Shown one piece after another: positions 48,215-55,889 of a stretch of DNA of 64,000 nucleotides (its first letter is position 1; each line of letters starts with the position of its first letter). Below the pieces are notes generated by a model. That model did no database searches, was not told the origin of the DNA, and saw only the letters and a program-made list of their open reading frames with translations. The stretch is from Janthinobacterium sp. 61 (lineage in GTDB: Bacteria > Pseudomonadota > Gammaproteobacteria > Burkholderiales > Burkholderiaceae_D). The stretch is taken from the NCBI RefSeq assembly GCF_002846335.1, contig NZ_PJMQ01000001.1:2046001-2110000 (forward strand). The letters run 5' to 3'. A program made the translations under genes and the position numbers.

Positions 48215-50719
48215 CTACCAGAGGTAGGCCATGCGCAGGCCGACATTGCGCTGCTCGCCATAATTACAGGCCCGCGCCGAGAAACACGAGGCGACATGGT
48301 ATTTGTCGAACAGGTTCTTGACCGTCATGCTGACGCTCAGGCCGCGCCAGACGCTGCGGGCCTGCCCCAGGTCATAGCGCAGCGACAGGTCGGCCAGGGT
48401 GAACGCCGGCACCTGGAAAGTGTTCTCCGCATCGCCCCAGCTGGCACCGACATGGCGCACGCCAGCGCCGGCCGACAGGCCGCGCAAGCCGCCGGCAAAG
48501 GCGTAATCGGCCCAGGCCGAGGCCATCTGCCTGGGCACTTCAAATGGCGACTTGCCCTGCACGTTCGAACCCCACCTGTCCGGATACGCCTTAGTCACTT
48601 TCAGGGGATTGTAGGTCAGGGACGCCAGCAGTTTCAGCTGGCTGCTCGGCTGTGCCGCCACTTCCAGTTCGATGCCGCGCGAGCGCACTTCTCCCTGCTG
48701 GATCGAAAAGTTCGGGTCATCCGGGTCCGTCGTCAGCACATTCTGGCGGCGCAGTTCAAATGCGGCTGCGGTCACGGAAAGATGCGCGCCAGGCGCGTAC
48801 TTCACGCCGACTTCCACTTGCCGGGCCGTTTCCGGCGCGAACGGACGGTCCAGGCGGTCCGCGCCGGAGACGGGCGAGAACGATTCGCTGTAACTGGCGT
48901 AAGGCGCCAGGCCGTTCGCCGCCAGATAAGTGATGCCCGCGCGCCCAGTGAATGCCCTGGGCTTGCGCAAAGTCGTGGTCGAAGGCGATACCAGCAGATT
49001 GAGCTGCTCCTGGCGCGTCCAGTCCTGGCGCCCGCCCACGGTGAAGACCCAGCTGCGGTACTGCATGCGGTCTTGCAAATACGCCCCCAACTGCCGGTTA
49101 TGCTCGCGGCGCAGGGCATCGGGTGCCAGCGCCGCCAGGTTCAGCGGACTGCCGTAGACGGGGCGGTAGATATCGATCTGCGGACCGTCGGCAATATACG
49201 AGCTGAACGAAGTATTGCTGCGGCTGTAATCGATGCCGGCAACCACCTCATGGCGCAGCGCACCTGTCGCCACATGGCCCGTCACGCTTGTATCGAGCGA
49301 GTACACGCTGCCCTTGCCGTCGCGCGTATCGATCTCGCGGTTGGTGATCGCCTTGTCGATCAAATTGCCGTAACGAAACATGTACTGTTCATGGTTATCC
49401 GCGTGCAGGTAGCGAAAGTTCTGCCTGACTGTCCATCCGTTGTCGAAGGTGTGGCGCGCCGCGTAGCCCGCCGAAGCGACGCGCGTTTCCTCACGGTCGA
49501 AGCCGGGCTCCCCCAGGAAACGCGTCAGCGGCAAGCGGCCGTTGGGATTGCTGCCGTTCAGGGCCTCCCACTGCACGTTCGACGATTGCATGGCGCGATT
49601 CTTCTGGACAAAGCCCAGCAAGGTGATGCTGGTGCGGGCGCTCGGCGTCCACGTCAGGCTGGGCGCCAGATAGTAGCGGTCGTCCCTCATGTCATCGATC
49701 TGCTGGTCCGCATTGCGCGCCAGCCCCACCAGGCGGTACTGCAGGCTGCCATCGTCCGCCAGCTTGCCGCCCACGTCGAGGGCCAGTTGCTTGCGCGCGT
49801 AGCTGCCGAGCGATAATTCGACCTGGTTCAGCTGGTCCGCCGCGGGGCGCTTGGCGACGAAATTGACGATGCCGCCCGGTGCGTTCTGGCCATATAACAC
49901 GGACGAAGGCCCCTTCAGCACTTCCACCCGCTCGGCACCGTATGGTTCCACACCGAAGAAGCCCAGCGTCCCCATGGGCATCAGGCGCATGCCATCGAGG
50001 TAGAACGCGCCCGAGAACTGGCTGAAGCCGCGCACCGCCAGGCTGTCGTCGGCAGGATTGGCGCCTGCCGTGTTGCTGCGCAAGCCGGCCGTGTACTGAA
50101 TCGCGTCGTTCAGGGTACGCACGCCCTGGTCATCCATGCGGTCGCGCGTGATGACGGATACCGATTGCGGCACTTCCAGCAAGGAAGCGTCGGTCTTCGT
50201 GGCGGTACTGCCGCGCCGCGCCACATAGCCGCTGACCTTGCCCCAGGGGTTTTCCTCTTCCGCCTGCGCGCTGACGGTCACGGGCGCCATCGTCTGCACG
50301 CCATCGGCCGCTGCGCCAGTAGCGGACGCGGTGGTGGCGCGCAGCGCATAGCCGCCACCGGCCGTACGCACGGCATCCAGCCCGGTGCCGGCCAGCGCGC
50401 GAGCGAGCGCATCGTCCACCGCATAGCTGCCGCTGACGCCACGGCTGCGCAATCCTTCCGTCGTGGCCGACCCAAAGGCGATCAGCAAGCCCGCTTCACG
50501 CCCCAGCCGGTTCAGCGTCGCTTCCAGCGGCCCGGCCGGGATGGCGTAGTGGCGCAGGGCCTCGGCCTGTCCGGCTGTCTGTGCCTGCGCCGGCGCGCCG
50601 GCCAGGCTGACCACGGCGCCCAGGCACAAGGCATGCACCAGGTGGGCGAGCGGCTTCATTGCCAGCAGGCCCGGTAGCCGGCTGCGCGTGGATGGGAGGA
50701 ATGTGCTGCGATCGTTCAT
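48215..50719 (-). CDS. TonB-dependent siderophore receptor with STN signalling domain
   Basis: I start at the ATG at 50719 (MNDRSTFLPSTRSRL); MKPLAHL at 50659 is an alternative that gives a shorter signal peptide but has no ribosome site. The product is about 834 residues. A signal ends near APAQA-QT. The STN/secretin domain (about 45-125: LRHYAIPAGPLEATLNRLGREAGLLIAFGS) talks to FecR. The plug domain has LLEVPQSVSVITRDRMDDQ, LAVRGFS, VEVLKGPSSVLYGQNAPGGIVNFVAKRP. The 22-strand barrel ends in GLRMAYLW with a terminal aromatic. It imports a ferric siderophore of unknown identity and signals to the adjacent FecR/FecI pair. A Fur box lies upstream of fecI. Confidence 0.93.
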   Translation of the reverse strand: MNDRSTFLPSTRSRLPGLLAMKPLAHLVHALCLGAVVSLAGAPAQAQTAGQAEALRHYAIPAGPLEATLNRLGREAGLLIAFGSATTEGLRSRGVSGSYAVDDALARALAGTGLDAVRTAGGGYALRATTASATGAAADGVQTMAPVTVSAQAEEENPWGKVSGYVARRGSTATKTDASLLEVPQSVSVITRDRMDDQGVRTLNDAIQYTAGLRSNTAGANPADDSLAVRGFSQFSGAFYLDGMRLMPMGTLGFFGVEPYGAERVEVLKGPSSVLYGQNAPGGIVNFVAKRPAADQLNQVELSLGSYARKQLALDVGGKLADDGSLQYRLVGLARNADQQIDDMRDDRYYLAPSLTWTPSARTSITLLGFVQKNRAMQSSNVQWEALNGSNPNGRLPLTRFLGEPGFDREETRVASAGYAARHTFDNGWTVRQNFRYLHADNHEQYMFRYGNLIDKAITNREIDTRDGKGSVYSLDTSVTGHVATGALRHEVVAGIDYSRSNTSFSSYIADGPQIDIYRPVYGSPLNLAALAPDALRREHNRQLGAYLQDRMQYRSWVFTVGGRQDWTRQEQLNLLVSPSTTTLRKPRAFTGRAGITYLAANGLAPYASYSESFSPVSGADRLDRPFAPETARQVEVGVKYAPGAHLSVTAAAFELRRQNVLTTDPDDPNFSIQQGEVRSRGIELEVAAQPSSQLKLLASLTYNPLKVTKAYPDRWGSNVQGKSPFEVPRQMASAWADYAFAGGLRGLSAGAGVRHVGASWGDAENTFQVPAFTLADLSLRYDLGQARSVWRGLSVSMTVKNLFDKYHVASCFSARACNYGEQRNVGLRMAYLW

Positions 50720-50819
50720 GGCATGCCTTCGTATCATGGGATGGGTGGAACGGGCCAAAACCTGTGCCCTCACTTCCCTTGACAAGGCAGCGTACAAAAA
50801 CAGTCCATGTATTTTCAGT

Positions 50820-51821
50820 TTATTTTTTCGTGGCGCGCGGCCGCAGCGTGACCCAGAAGCGCGTCAGATAATGCAGCTCTACGGGCAAGGCCTCCACCAG
50901 CGCCAGTAGCGCCCTGTCGGTATCGGCCAGCGGATAGGCGCCCGATACCAGCAGATGCGCCAGCGCCGGGTCGCATGCCAGATGGCCGCGCCGATGGCGC
51001 GACAACTCCAGCAGGAAGGCGTCCAGGCGCATGTGCGCGGCGACCAGCATGCCGTCAACCCAGGCGCCCGCGCCGGCATCAAGCGCATGCGCCGCGCCCA
51101 AGCCGTCGCGGGTAAAACTGCCCTCCTCGCCCGCCTGCAGCACGCGTGCCTGGCCATGGGCCGCCGCAGGCCGCAGCTCGACAGCTCCTTCCAGCACGCC
51201 GACCTGCACGAAACCGTCGCGCTGACGCACGATAAAACGCGTGCCCAGCGCCCGCGCCGTGCCATCGGCGGTGTGCACGAGGAAGGGCCGCCGCTGCGCG
51301 TCGGGCGCCGTCTGCAGCAGTACCTCGCCGCGCAGCAGCTGCACCGCGCGCGCGCTTGCGTCGTAGCGCAGTTTGATGGCGCTGTCCGTATTGAGCACCA
51401 GCGTGCCGCCGTCCGGCAGGCGCAAGCTGCGCCGCTCGCCCGTGGCCGTGCTGGCATCGGCATTCCACGACTGCCAGACGGGTGCCTGGCGCAACAGGGC
51501 GGCGCTGCCGCCCGCAACCACCAGCGCCGTCAGCAGGCGCACCGCGCGGCGCCGCTGTGCGCCTGCAGGCGCGGCCAGAGCGGCGCTGGCCAACGGCGGC
51601 GGAATGCCCGCCAGCTGGCCGCTGACCGCCTCGATGCGCTGCCAGGCCCGTTCATGTTCGGCGTCCTCGGCGCGCCAGCGCTGCCAGGCATCGAGTTGTG
51701 CGGCAGTGGCGTCACCGCCCTGCACCGCCAGCCACCACTGCACGGCCCGCCGCGCCACGGCGGGCGCCACGCGTGCGGCGGCAACCAAGCTGCCCAGCGG
51801 AAGCTGTAGCTCTTCATCCAT
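50820..51821 (-). CDS. fecR: FecR-family anti-sigma/sigma-regulator
   Basis: The product has 333 residues. The N-terminal cytoplasmic domain (about 20-85) has ARRAVQWWLAVQGGDATAAQLDAWQRWRAEDAEHERAWQRIEAV, the DUF4880/FecR-N pattern of spaced Trp. A single helix (about 95-115, LLTALVVAGGSAALL) crosses the membrane. The periplasmic FecR domain includes RSLRLPDGGTLVLNTDSAIKLRYD and the C-terminal secretin/STN-binding part. It receives the signal from the receptor STN domain and activates FecI. It overlaps fecI by 8 bases. Confidence 0.92.
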   Translation of the reverse strand: MDEELQLPLGSLVAAARVAPAVARRAVQWWLAVQGGDATAAQLDAWQRWRAEDAEHERAWQRIEAVSGQLAGIPPPLASAALAAPAGAQRRRAVRLLTALVVAGGSAALLRQAPVWQSWNADASTATGERRSLRLPDGGTLVLNTDSAIKLRYDASARAVQLLRGEVLLQTAPDAQRRPFLVHTADGTARALGTRFIVRQRDGFVQVGVLEGAVELRPAAAHGQARVLQAGEEGSFTRDGLGAAHALDAGAGAWVDGMLVAAHMRLDAFLLELSRHRRGHLACDPALAHLLVSGAYPLADTDRALLALVEALPVELHYLTRFWVTLRPRATKK

Positions 51822-52335
51822 CGTGCTGCTCCGGGAAAAAGCAGCGCAGGGCCGCCCTGGCCAGATGGCGCTTGACGGTGGACAGGGAAATTCCCAGCTC
51901 GGCGGCGACCTCCTGCTGCCCCATGCCGTCGAGCTGCACCAGCAGGAAAGCTTGCCGGGCCTGCCCAGGCAGCGCGGCCAGGCGGCGGTCCAGCTCCACC
52001 AGCCGTTCCAGGAACATCAGGCGCACCTCGGGAGGCGGCGCCACCGGTTCCGGCATCAGGGCAAGAGCATCGAGGTAGGCCTGCTCGATGGCGCGCCGGC
52101 GCACATGGTTGATCAGCAGGTTGCGGGCGATCGTCGTCAGATACGCGCGCGGCTCCTGCACGCCTTGCATGCCTTGTGGCGCGAGCACGCGCAGGAAGGT
52201 GGCCTGTGCCAGGTCGGCCGCGTCGAAGGCGTTGCCCACCTTGCGCTGCAGCCAGCCACGCAGCCAGCCGTGATGCTGGCGATACAGAATGGCGATGTCA
52301 TCGAAGTCATGCAGGGAGACGTGGTCGGCGGACAT
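51814..52335 (-). CDS. fecI: FecI-family ECF sigma factor
   Basis: The product has 173 residues. Region 2 (about 15-80) has YRQHHGWLRGWLQRKVGNAFDAADLAQATFLRVL. Region 4 (about 115-165) has LPGQARQAFLLVQLDGMGQQEVAAELGISLSTVKRHL, the FecI-type helix-turn-helix. It directs transcription of the receptor gene in response to its siderophore through FecR. A Fur box 33-52 bases upstream should repress it in iron-replete cells. No strong ribosome site is visible before the ATG. Confidence 0.94.
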   Translation of the reverse strand: MSADHVSLHDFDDIAILYRQHHGWLRGWLQRKVGNAFDAADLAQATFLRVLAPQGMQGVQEPRAYLTTIARNLLINHVRRRAIEQAYLDALALMPEPVAPPPEVRLMFLERLVELDRRLAALPGQARQAFLLVQLDGMGQQEVAAELGISLSTVKRHLARAALRCFFPEQHDG

Positions 52336-52367
52336 GGAGCGGCGGGTCTGGCGGATAGCACAAACTT

Positions 52368-52387
52368 AATGAGAATTATTCTCAATT
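52368..52387. promoter_or_regulatory. Fur box upstream of fecI
   Basis: AATGAGAATTATTCTCAATT contains the perfect inner palindrome GAGAAT-T-ATTCTC and closely matches the Fur consensus in its 7-1-7 form. It lies just upstream of fecI on the minus strand. Confidence 0.88.
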
Positions 52388-52445
52388 ATAGGCAGAAGTG
52401 AGCGACTCGGCAAGATCAGTGGCTGCCGCGGCCAGCGCAGGCGGC

Positions 52446-52988
52446 TCAATCCGCCCTGAAATCAGCCTGCAGCAAAGCGTAGACATGCAGGTCGACAAAC
52501 ACGCCGTTTAACCATTCCGCCTGCCGCAACACACCTTCGTGGGCAAATCCCAGCCGCCCGGCCAGCGCCATGCTGGCGTGATTGCCGGCCGCGCATTGCA
52601 ACGCGATGCGATTCAATTGCAGCACGCCAAACGCATGCGCCAGGACGGCGCGTACCGCCGCGCTGGCGATGCCCCTGCCCTGGAACTGCCGTCCGACGTA
52701 ATAGCCAATGCTGGCCTTGCGGTCCGCTGTATCGGTCTCTTTCAGGCGGATGCTGCCGCATAAGGCCGTGCCGGAAAAAATATGCCGTTCCAGAATGTCA
52801 CCGCTGGCGGCGCGCGCGGCAGCGGCGCACAGATACTCCCGGGCATCGTCGACGCACGCCAAATGCACCACGGCGGGCAGGAAGGCGTGCAGGTGCTCAC
52901 GGTTATGCCCCACCAGTTCAGCAAGGGCTTCGGCGTGTTGCGCCAGGGTTGGAACAATAGAGATATCAGGAAATGCTGAAAGATTCAC
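52446..52988 (-). CDS. GNAT acetyltransferase, RimJ/RimL type
   Basis: The product has about 180 residues. There is no ATG at the 5' end: I take the GTG at 52988 (AGGG 8 bases upstream); a TTG two codons earlier is possible. The acetyl-CoA motif A is IGYYVGRQFQGRGIASAAVRAVLAHAF (Q/RxxGxG/A form), with upstream CGSIRLKE and downstream RIALQCAAGNHASMALAGRLGFAHEGVLRQAEWLNG. These are typical of ribosomal-protein N-acetyltransferases and small-molecule relatives. The substrate is unknown. It lies between the fec genes and a small unknown gene, all minus strand or divergent promoters, with no clear operon. Confidence 0.85.
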   Translation of the reverse strand: MNLSAFPDISIVPTLAQHAEALAELVGHNREHLHAFLPAVVHLACVDDAREYLCAAAARAASGDILERHIFSGTALCGSIRLKETDTADRKASIGYYVGRQFQGRGIASAAVRAVLAHAFGVLQLNRIALQCAAGNHASMALAGRLGFAHEGVLRQAEWLNGVFVDLHVYALLQADFRAD

Positions 52989-53042
52989 GCACAAAACCCT
53001 GGCGGGCCGAAAAAGTGAAAGTAGAAAAAACTGGCTTGACCG

Positions 53043-53270
53043 CTACGCCGCAATCGAATGCGACACCGTCAGCCACTCGCCCGGCTGCAGCTTGGCCGCT
53101 GCCTCGCGGGTGGCCAGCACGCTGTCGGGGTCCAGGTCAGACCGGTTCAGCTTGTAGGAATAGGCGAAATCGTCGGCATCGAATGCCTGCCCCGCCTTGA
53201 CGTAATACTTGAAGCCGACAAAGGAGTCGGGATTGGTGACGACAGTGTATTCAAGCGTGACGCTGTTCAT
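53043..53270 (-). CDS. Small conserved-looking protein of unknown function
   Basis: The product has 75 residues from the ATG at 53270 (GAGG upstream). An ATG 11 codons earlier lacks a ribosome site. It is compact, with beta-rich VTLEYTVVTNPDSFVGFKYYVKAGQAFDADDF and a charged middle, ending GEWLTVSHSIAA. It has no signal peptide or Cys. Not recognised. It is separated from the OPT transporter gene upstream by a terminator. Confidence 0.55.
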   Translation of the reverse strand: MNSVTLEYTVVTNPDSFVGFKYYVKAGQAFDADDFAYSYKLNRSDLDPDSVLATREAAAKLQPGEWLTVSHSIAA

Positions 53271-53363
53271 GGCGGGCCTCGTCGACGTTGGTAAAGTATT
53301 CATTATGCGTCAATTCCGTCGGCAGCGACGCAGCAACGGCGCATCGCCGTCATGCGCACCCAT

Positions 53364-53402
53364 AAAAAAAACCGCCCGGGTCGTTATGACACCGGGCGGT
53401 TT
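53364..53402 (-). terminator. Terminator after the OPT transporter gene
   Basis: ACCGCCCGG (53371-53379) and CCGGGCGGT (53392-53400) form a 9-bp GC-rich stem. The flanking seven A (53364-53370 on the plus strand) give the U-run on the minus strand. The TTTT on the other side makes it partly bidirectional. Confidence 0.9.
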
Positions 53403-53422
53403 TCATTGGATAGGCTACAGCA

Positions 53423-55690
53423 TCACGCCTGCGGGCTGTCCGCCTTTTTCTCTCTAGCGACGACGTACAGCAGCACGATGATGAGCGCATACGGCAGCAG
53501 TGACAGCGCGTCCGAATGCAGGCCCGCATAAAACGGGTTGCCGTGCTCGGCCCAGTCGGCCATCATCTGGTCGAAGTGCGTCAGCACGCCGGCTGTAATC
53601 GCAATGATGATGCCGGCCAGCGCGCCGCCGGCGATGTAGCCGGACGCCAGCAGCACGCCCGAACTGCGGTCGCCCGCCAGCTGGCGCTCTTCCTCGTTCA
53701 GTTTCGCGTTGTGTTCCAGCTTGTTGTTGCGGCGGTCCGCCAGCCAGCGCACCAGGCCACCGACGAAGATCGGCAAGGTCGATGACAGCGGCAGGTACAC
53801 GCCCACGGAAAATGCCAGCGACGGGATGCCGGCCATTTCCAGCACCACGGCGATCATCACGCCGAACAGCACCAGGGTCCACGGCAGTTGCTGGTCGAGG
53901 ATGCCCTTGATGATGTAGGACATCAGCACGGCTTTCGGCGCATCATATTTTTTCACTTCCGAGCCATCCGGACGCTTGCTGTAATGGCCATTGATGCCCG
54001 GGTCGACCAGGTAAGCCAGCTGGCCATCTTCCTTGACAAAATATTTGCCGGCCGGGCCGCCCACGGTGTCCGTCTTTTGCCAGACTTTATACGTATTGTG
54101 GTCAGCGTCGGCTTGCGGGCCATGCAGCTCGCCCGTCACGGTCAGCTTCGACGCGTCCACCGTCAGGCCAGGCGCTACTTGCGCGGCCGGCACGTAGACG
54201 GTGCTCGCCTCGTTCAGTTTCAGCAAAATCGGACCGAGAATCAGGGCGGACGACAGCGCGCCCGCCAGAATCGCATACTGCTGCAGGCGCGGCGTGGCGC
54301 CCACCAGGTAGCCGGTTTTCAAATCCTGCGACGTGGTGCCGGCATTGCTGGCGGCGATGCACACGATGGCGCCCACCGACAGGGCCGTCACATAGTAACG
54401 CCCGCCCGTCCAGCCCATGAGGAGGAAGATCAGACAGGTAAACAGCAAGGTGGCCACGGCCATGCCGGAGATCGGGTTCGACGAGGAGCCGATTTCGCCC
54501 GTCAGGCGCGAAGACACGGTGGCGAACAGGAAGCCGAAGACGAGGATCAGCAGCGCACCGAGGAAATTCATGTGCAGCGGCGTGGCGAAGGTGATCACGG
54601 CGATGATGGACAGACAGCCGATGATGACCCATTTCAGGGGGATGTCCTGGTCGGTGCGCAAGGTGGAATTGCTCTTGACGCCCTTGCCGATGCCTTTCAG
54701 GCCAGCCGACAGGCTGCGCCAGATCATGGGCATGGCGCGCACCAGGGAAATCAGGCCGCCGGCGGCCACGGCGCCCGCGCCGATATACAGCACATAGGCG
54801 CTGCGGACGTCGTCGGCGCCCATTTCGCTGATCAACTTGGTACCCGGCGAGAGCACGGTGGTCAGGCTGTCGCCAAAGAACTTGATCATCGGGATCAGGA
54901 GCAGGTAAGACAGTACGCCACCGGCCGCCATGGTGGCGGCGATGCGCGGGCCGATGATGTAGCCCACGCCCAGCAACTCAGGCGAAATCTCGGCGCCGAT
55001 GGAGCCGCCCTTCAGCGGCGCGGCAAATTCCACGCCCGGCGTGTCCTTCCAGCCCTTGAACGAGATATTGAAGACCTTGTACAGCAAGCCGACGGCGAAA
55101 CCGCCGAAGATGATCTTGGCGCGGCGCTTGGCGTCCAGCGCGGCAGCCGAATCCTTCTCGATGCTTTCGCCGGCGGCGATGCGCGATTCTTCCGTGGCGG
55201 CCGCCTTCAGTACTTCAGCGCAAGCCGTGCCTTCGGGGAATTTGAGTTCCTTGTGCTGGTCGACGATCATGGTGCGGCGCATGGGGATCATCATCAGGAT
55301 GCCCAGCAGGCCACCGAGGATACCGACCAGCATGACGCGCGAGATTTCCAGGTCGAAGCCGAGGATAAGGATGGCGGGCATGGTCACGCCAAGGCCGAAG
55401 GCCAGCGATTCGCCGGCCGAACCGGCCGTTTGCGTGATGCTGTTTTCCAGGATTGACGAATCCTTGCCGCCCACCTTCTTGGCCAGGCCGAACAGGGTGA
55501 TGGCGATCACGGCGACGGGGATCGAGGCGCTGACAGTCAGGCCCACTTTCAGCACCAGGTAGAGCGAGGAAGCGCCAAAGACCATCCCCAGGATGACGCC
55601 CATGAACAGCGCGCGGAAGGTCATCTCGGGCAGCTTCGCATCGGCCGGAATATACGGCTTCACGGCGCTCGGCATTGCATCTTTTGCCAT
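53423..55690 (-). CDS. OPT-family oligopeptide transporter
   Basis: The product has 755 residues with about 15-16 predicted helices. It has the OPT N-terminal block LPEMTFRALFMGVILGMVFGASSLYLVLKVGLTVSASIPVAVIAI, then SILENSITQTAGSAGESLAFG, FPEGTACAEVLKA and GVGYIIGPRIAATMAAGG. A hydrophilic insertion of about 90 residues (about 520-610, with YFVKEDGQLAYLVDPGI) is a large extracytoplasmic loop seen in bacterial members. OPT proteins carry oligopeptides or metal-chelate complexes by proton symport. The substrate here is unknown. It has a hairpin in its leader and a terminator at its end; single gene. Confidence 0.93.
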   Translation of the reverse strand: MAKDAMPSAVKPYIPADAKLPEMTFRALFMGVILGMVFGASSLYLVLKVGLTVSASIPVAVIAITLFGLAKKVGGKDSSILENSITQTAGSAGESLAFGLGVTMPAILILGFDLEISRVMLVGILGGLLGILMMIPMRRTMIVDQHKELKFPEGTACAEVLKAAATEESRIAAGESIEKDSAAALDAKRRAKIIFGGFAVGLLYKVFNISFKGWKDTPGVEFAAPLKGGSIGAEISPELLGVGYIIGPRIAATMAAGGVLSYLLLIPMIKFFGDSLTTVLSPGTKLISEMGADDVRSAYVLYIGAGAVAAGGLISLVRAMPMIWRSLSAGLKGIGKGVKSNSTLRTDQDIPLKWVIIGCLSIIAVITFATPLHMNFLGALLILVFGFLFATVSSRLTGEIGSSSNPISGMAVATLLFTCLIFLLMGWTGGRYYVTALSVGAIVCIAASNAGTTSQDLKTGYLVGATPRLQQYAILAGALSSALILGPILLKLNEASTVYVPAAQVAPGLTVDASKLTVTGELHGPQADADHNTYKVWQKTDTVGGPAGKYFVKEDGQLAYLVDPGINGHYSKRPDGSEVKKYDAPKAVLMSYIIKGILDQQLPWTLVLFGVMIAVVLEMAGIPSLAFSVGVYLPLSSTLPIFVGGLVRWLADRRNNKLEHNAKLNEEERQLAGDRSSGVLLASGYIAGGALAGIIIAITAGVLTHFDQMMADWAEHGNPFYAGLHSDALSLLPYALIIVLLYVVAREKKADSPQA

Positions 55691-55719
55691 AAATAAATCC
55701 TTAATTGTATAAAATAAAC

Positions 55720-55741
55720 AGCCCGGATTGACGCCCGGGCT
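55720..55741 (-). promoter_or_regulatory. Hairpin in the OPT transporter leader
   Basis: AGCCCGG (55720-55726) and CCGGGCT (55735-55741) form a 7-bp stem with an 8-base loop. On the minus strand it is followed by TGTTTATTTTAT about 30 bases before the ATG. This resembles a weak attenuator. Confidence 0.45.
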
Positions 55742-55845
55742 ATTTGCTTGAAGCCGAGACTATCGCACAGCCACGTTTCGATGAAAAGGTTTTTTGCTCC
55801 CCGTCCCTGCGCCCCGGCCGCACAGGAAGCGCCGGCGCATTGGTC

Positions 55846-55851
55846 TATAAT
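55846..55851 (+). promoter_or_regulatory. -10 box of the PBP1A gene
   Basis: TATAAT about 38 bases before the likely start at 55890. No strong -35 is visible at the expected position. Confidence 0.5.
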
Positions 55852-55889
55852 CGCTGCCACCGTGCCTTGCACGCTACTGTGAGACTGCC

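Noticed and set aside
53304..53363. Possible extension of the small protein gene upstream of 53270
   Set aside because: The earlier ATG has no ribosome site and the added residues (Thr/Pro-rich) look random.
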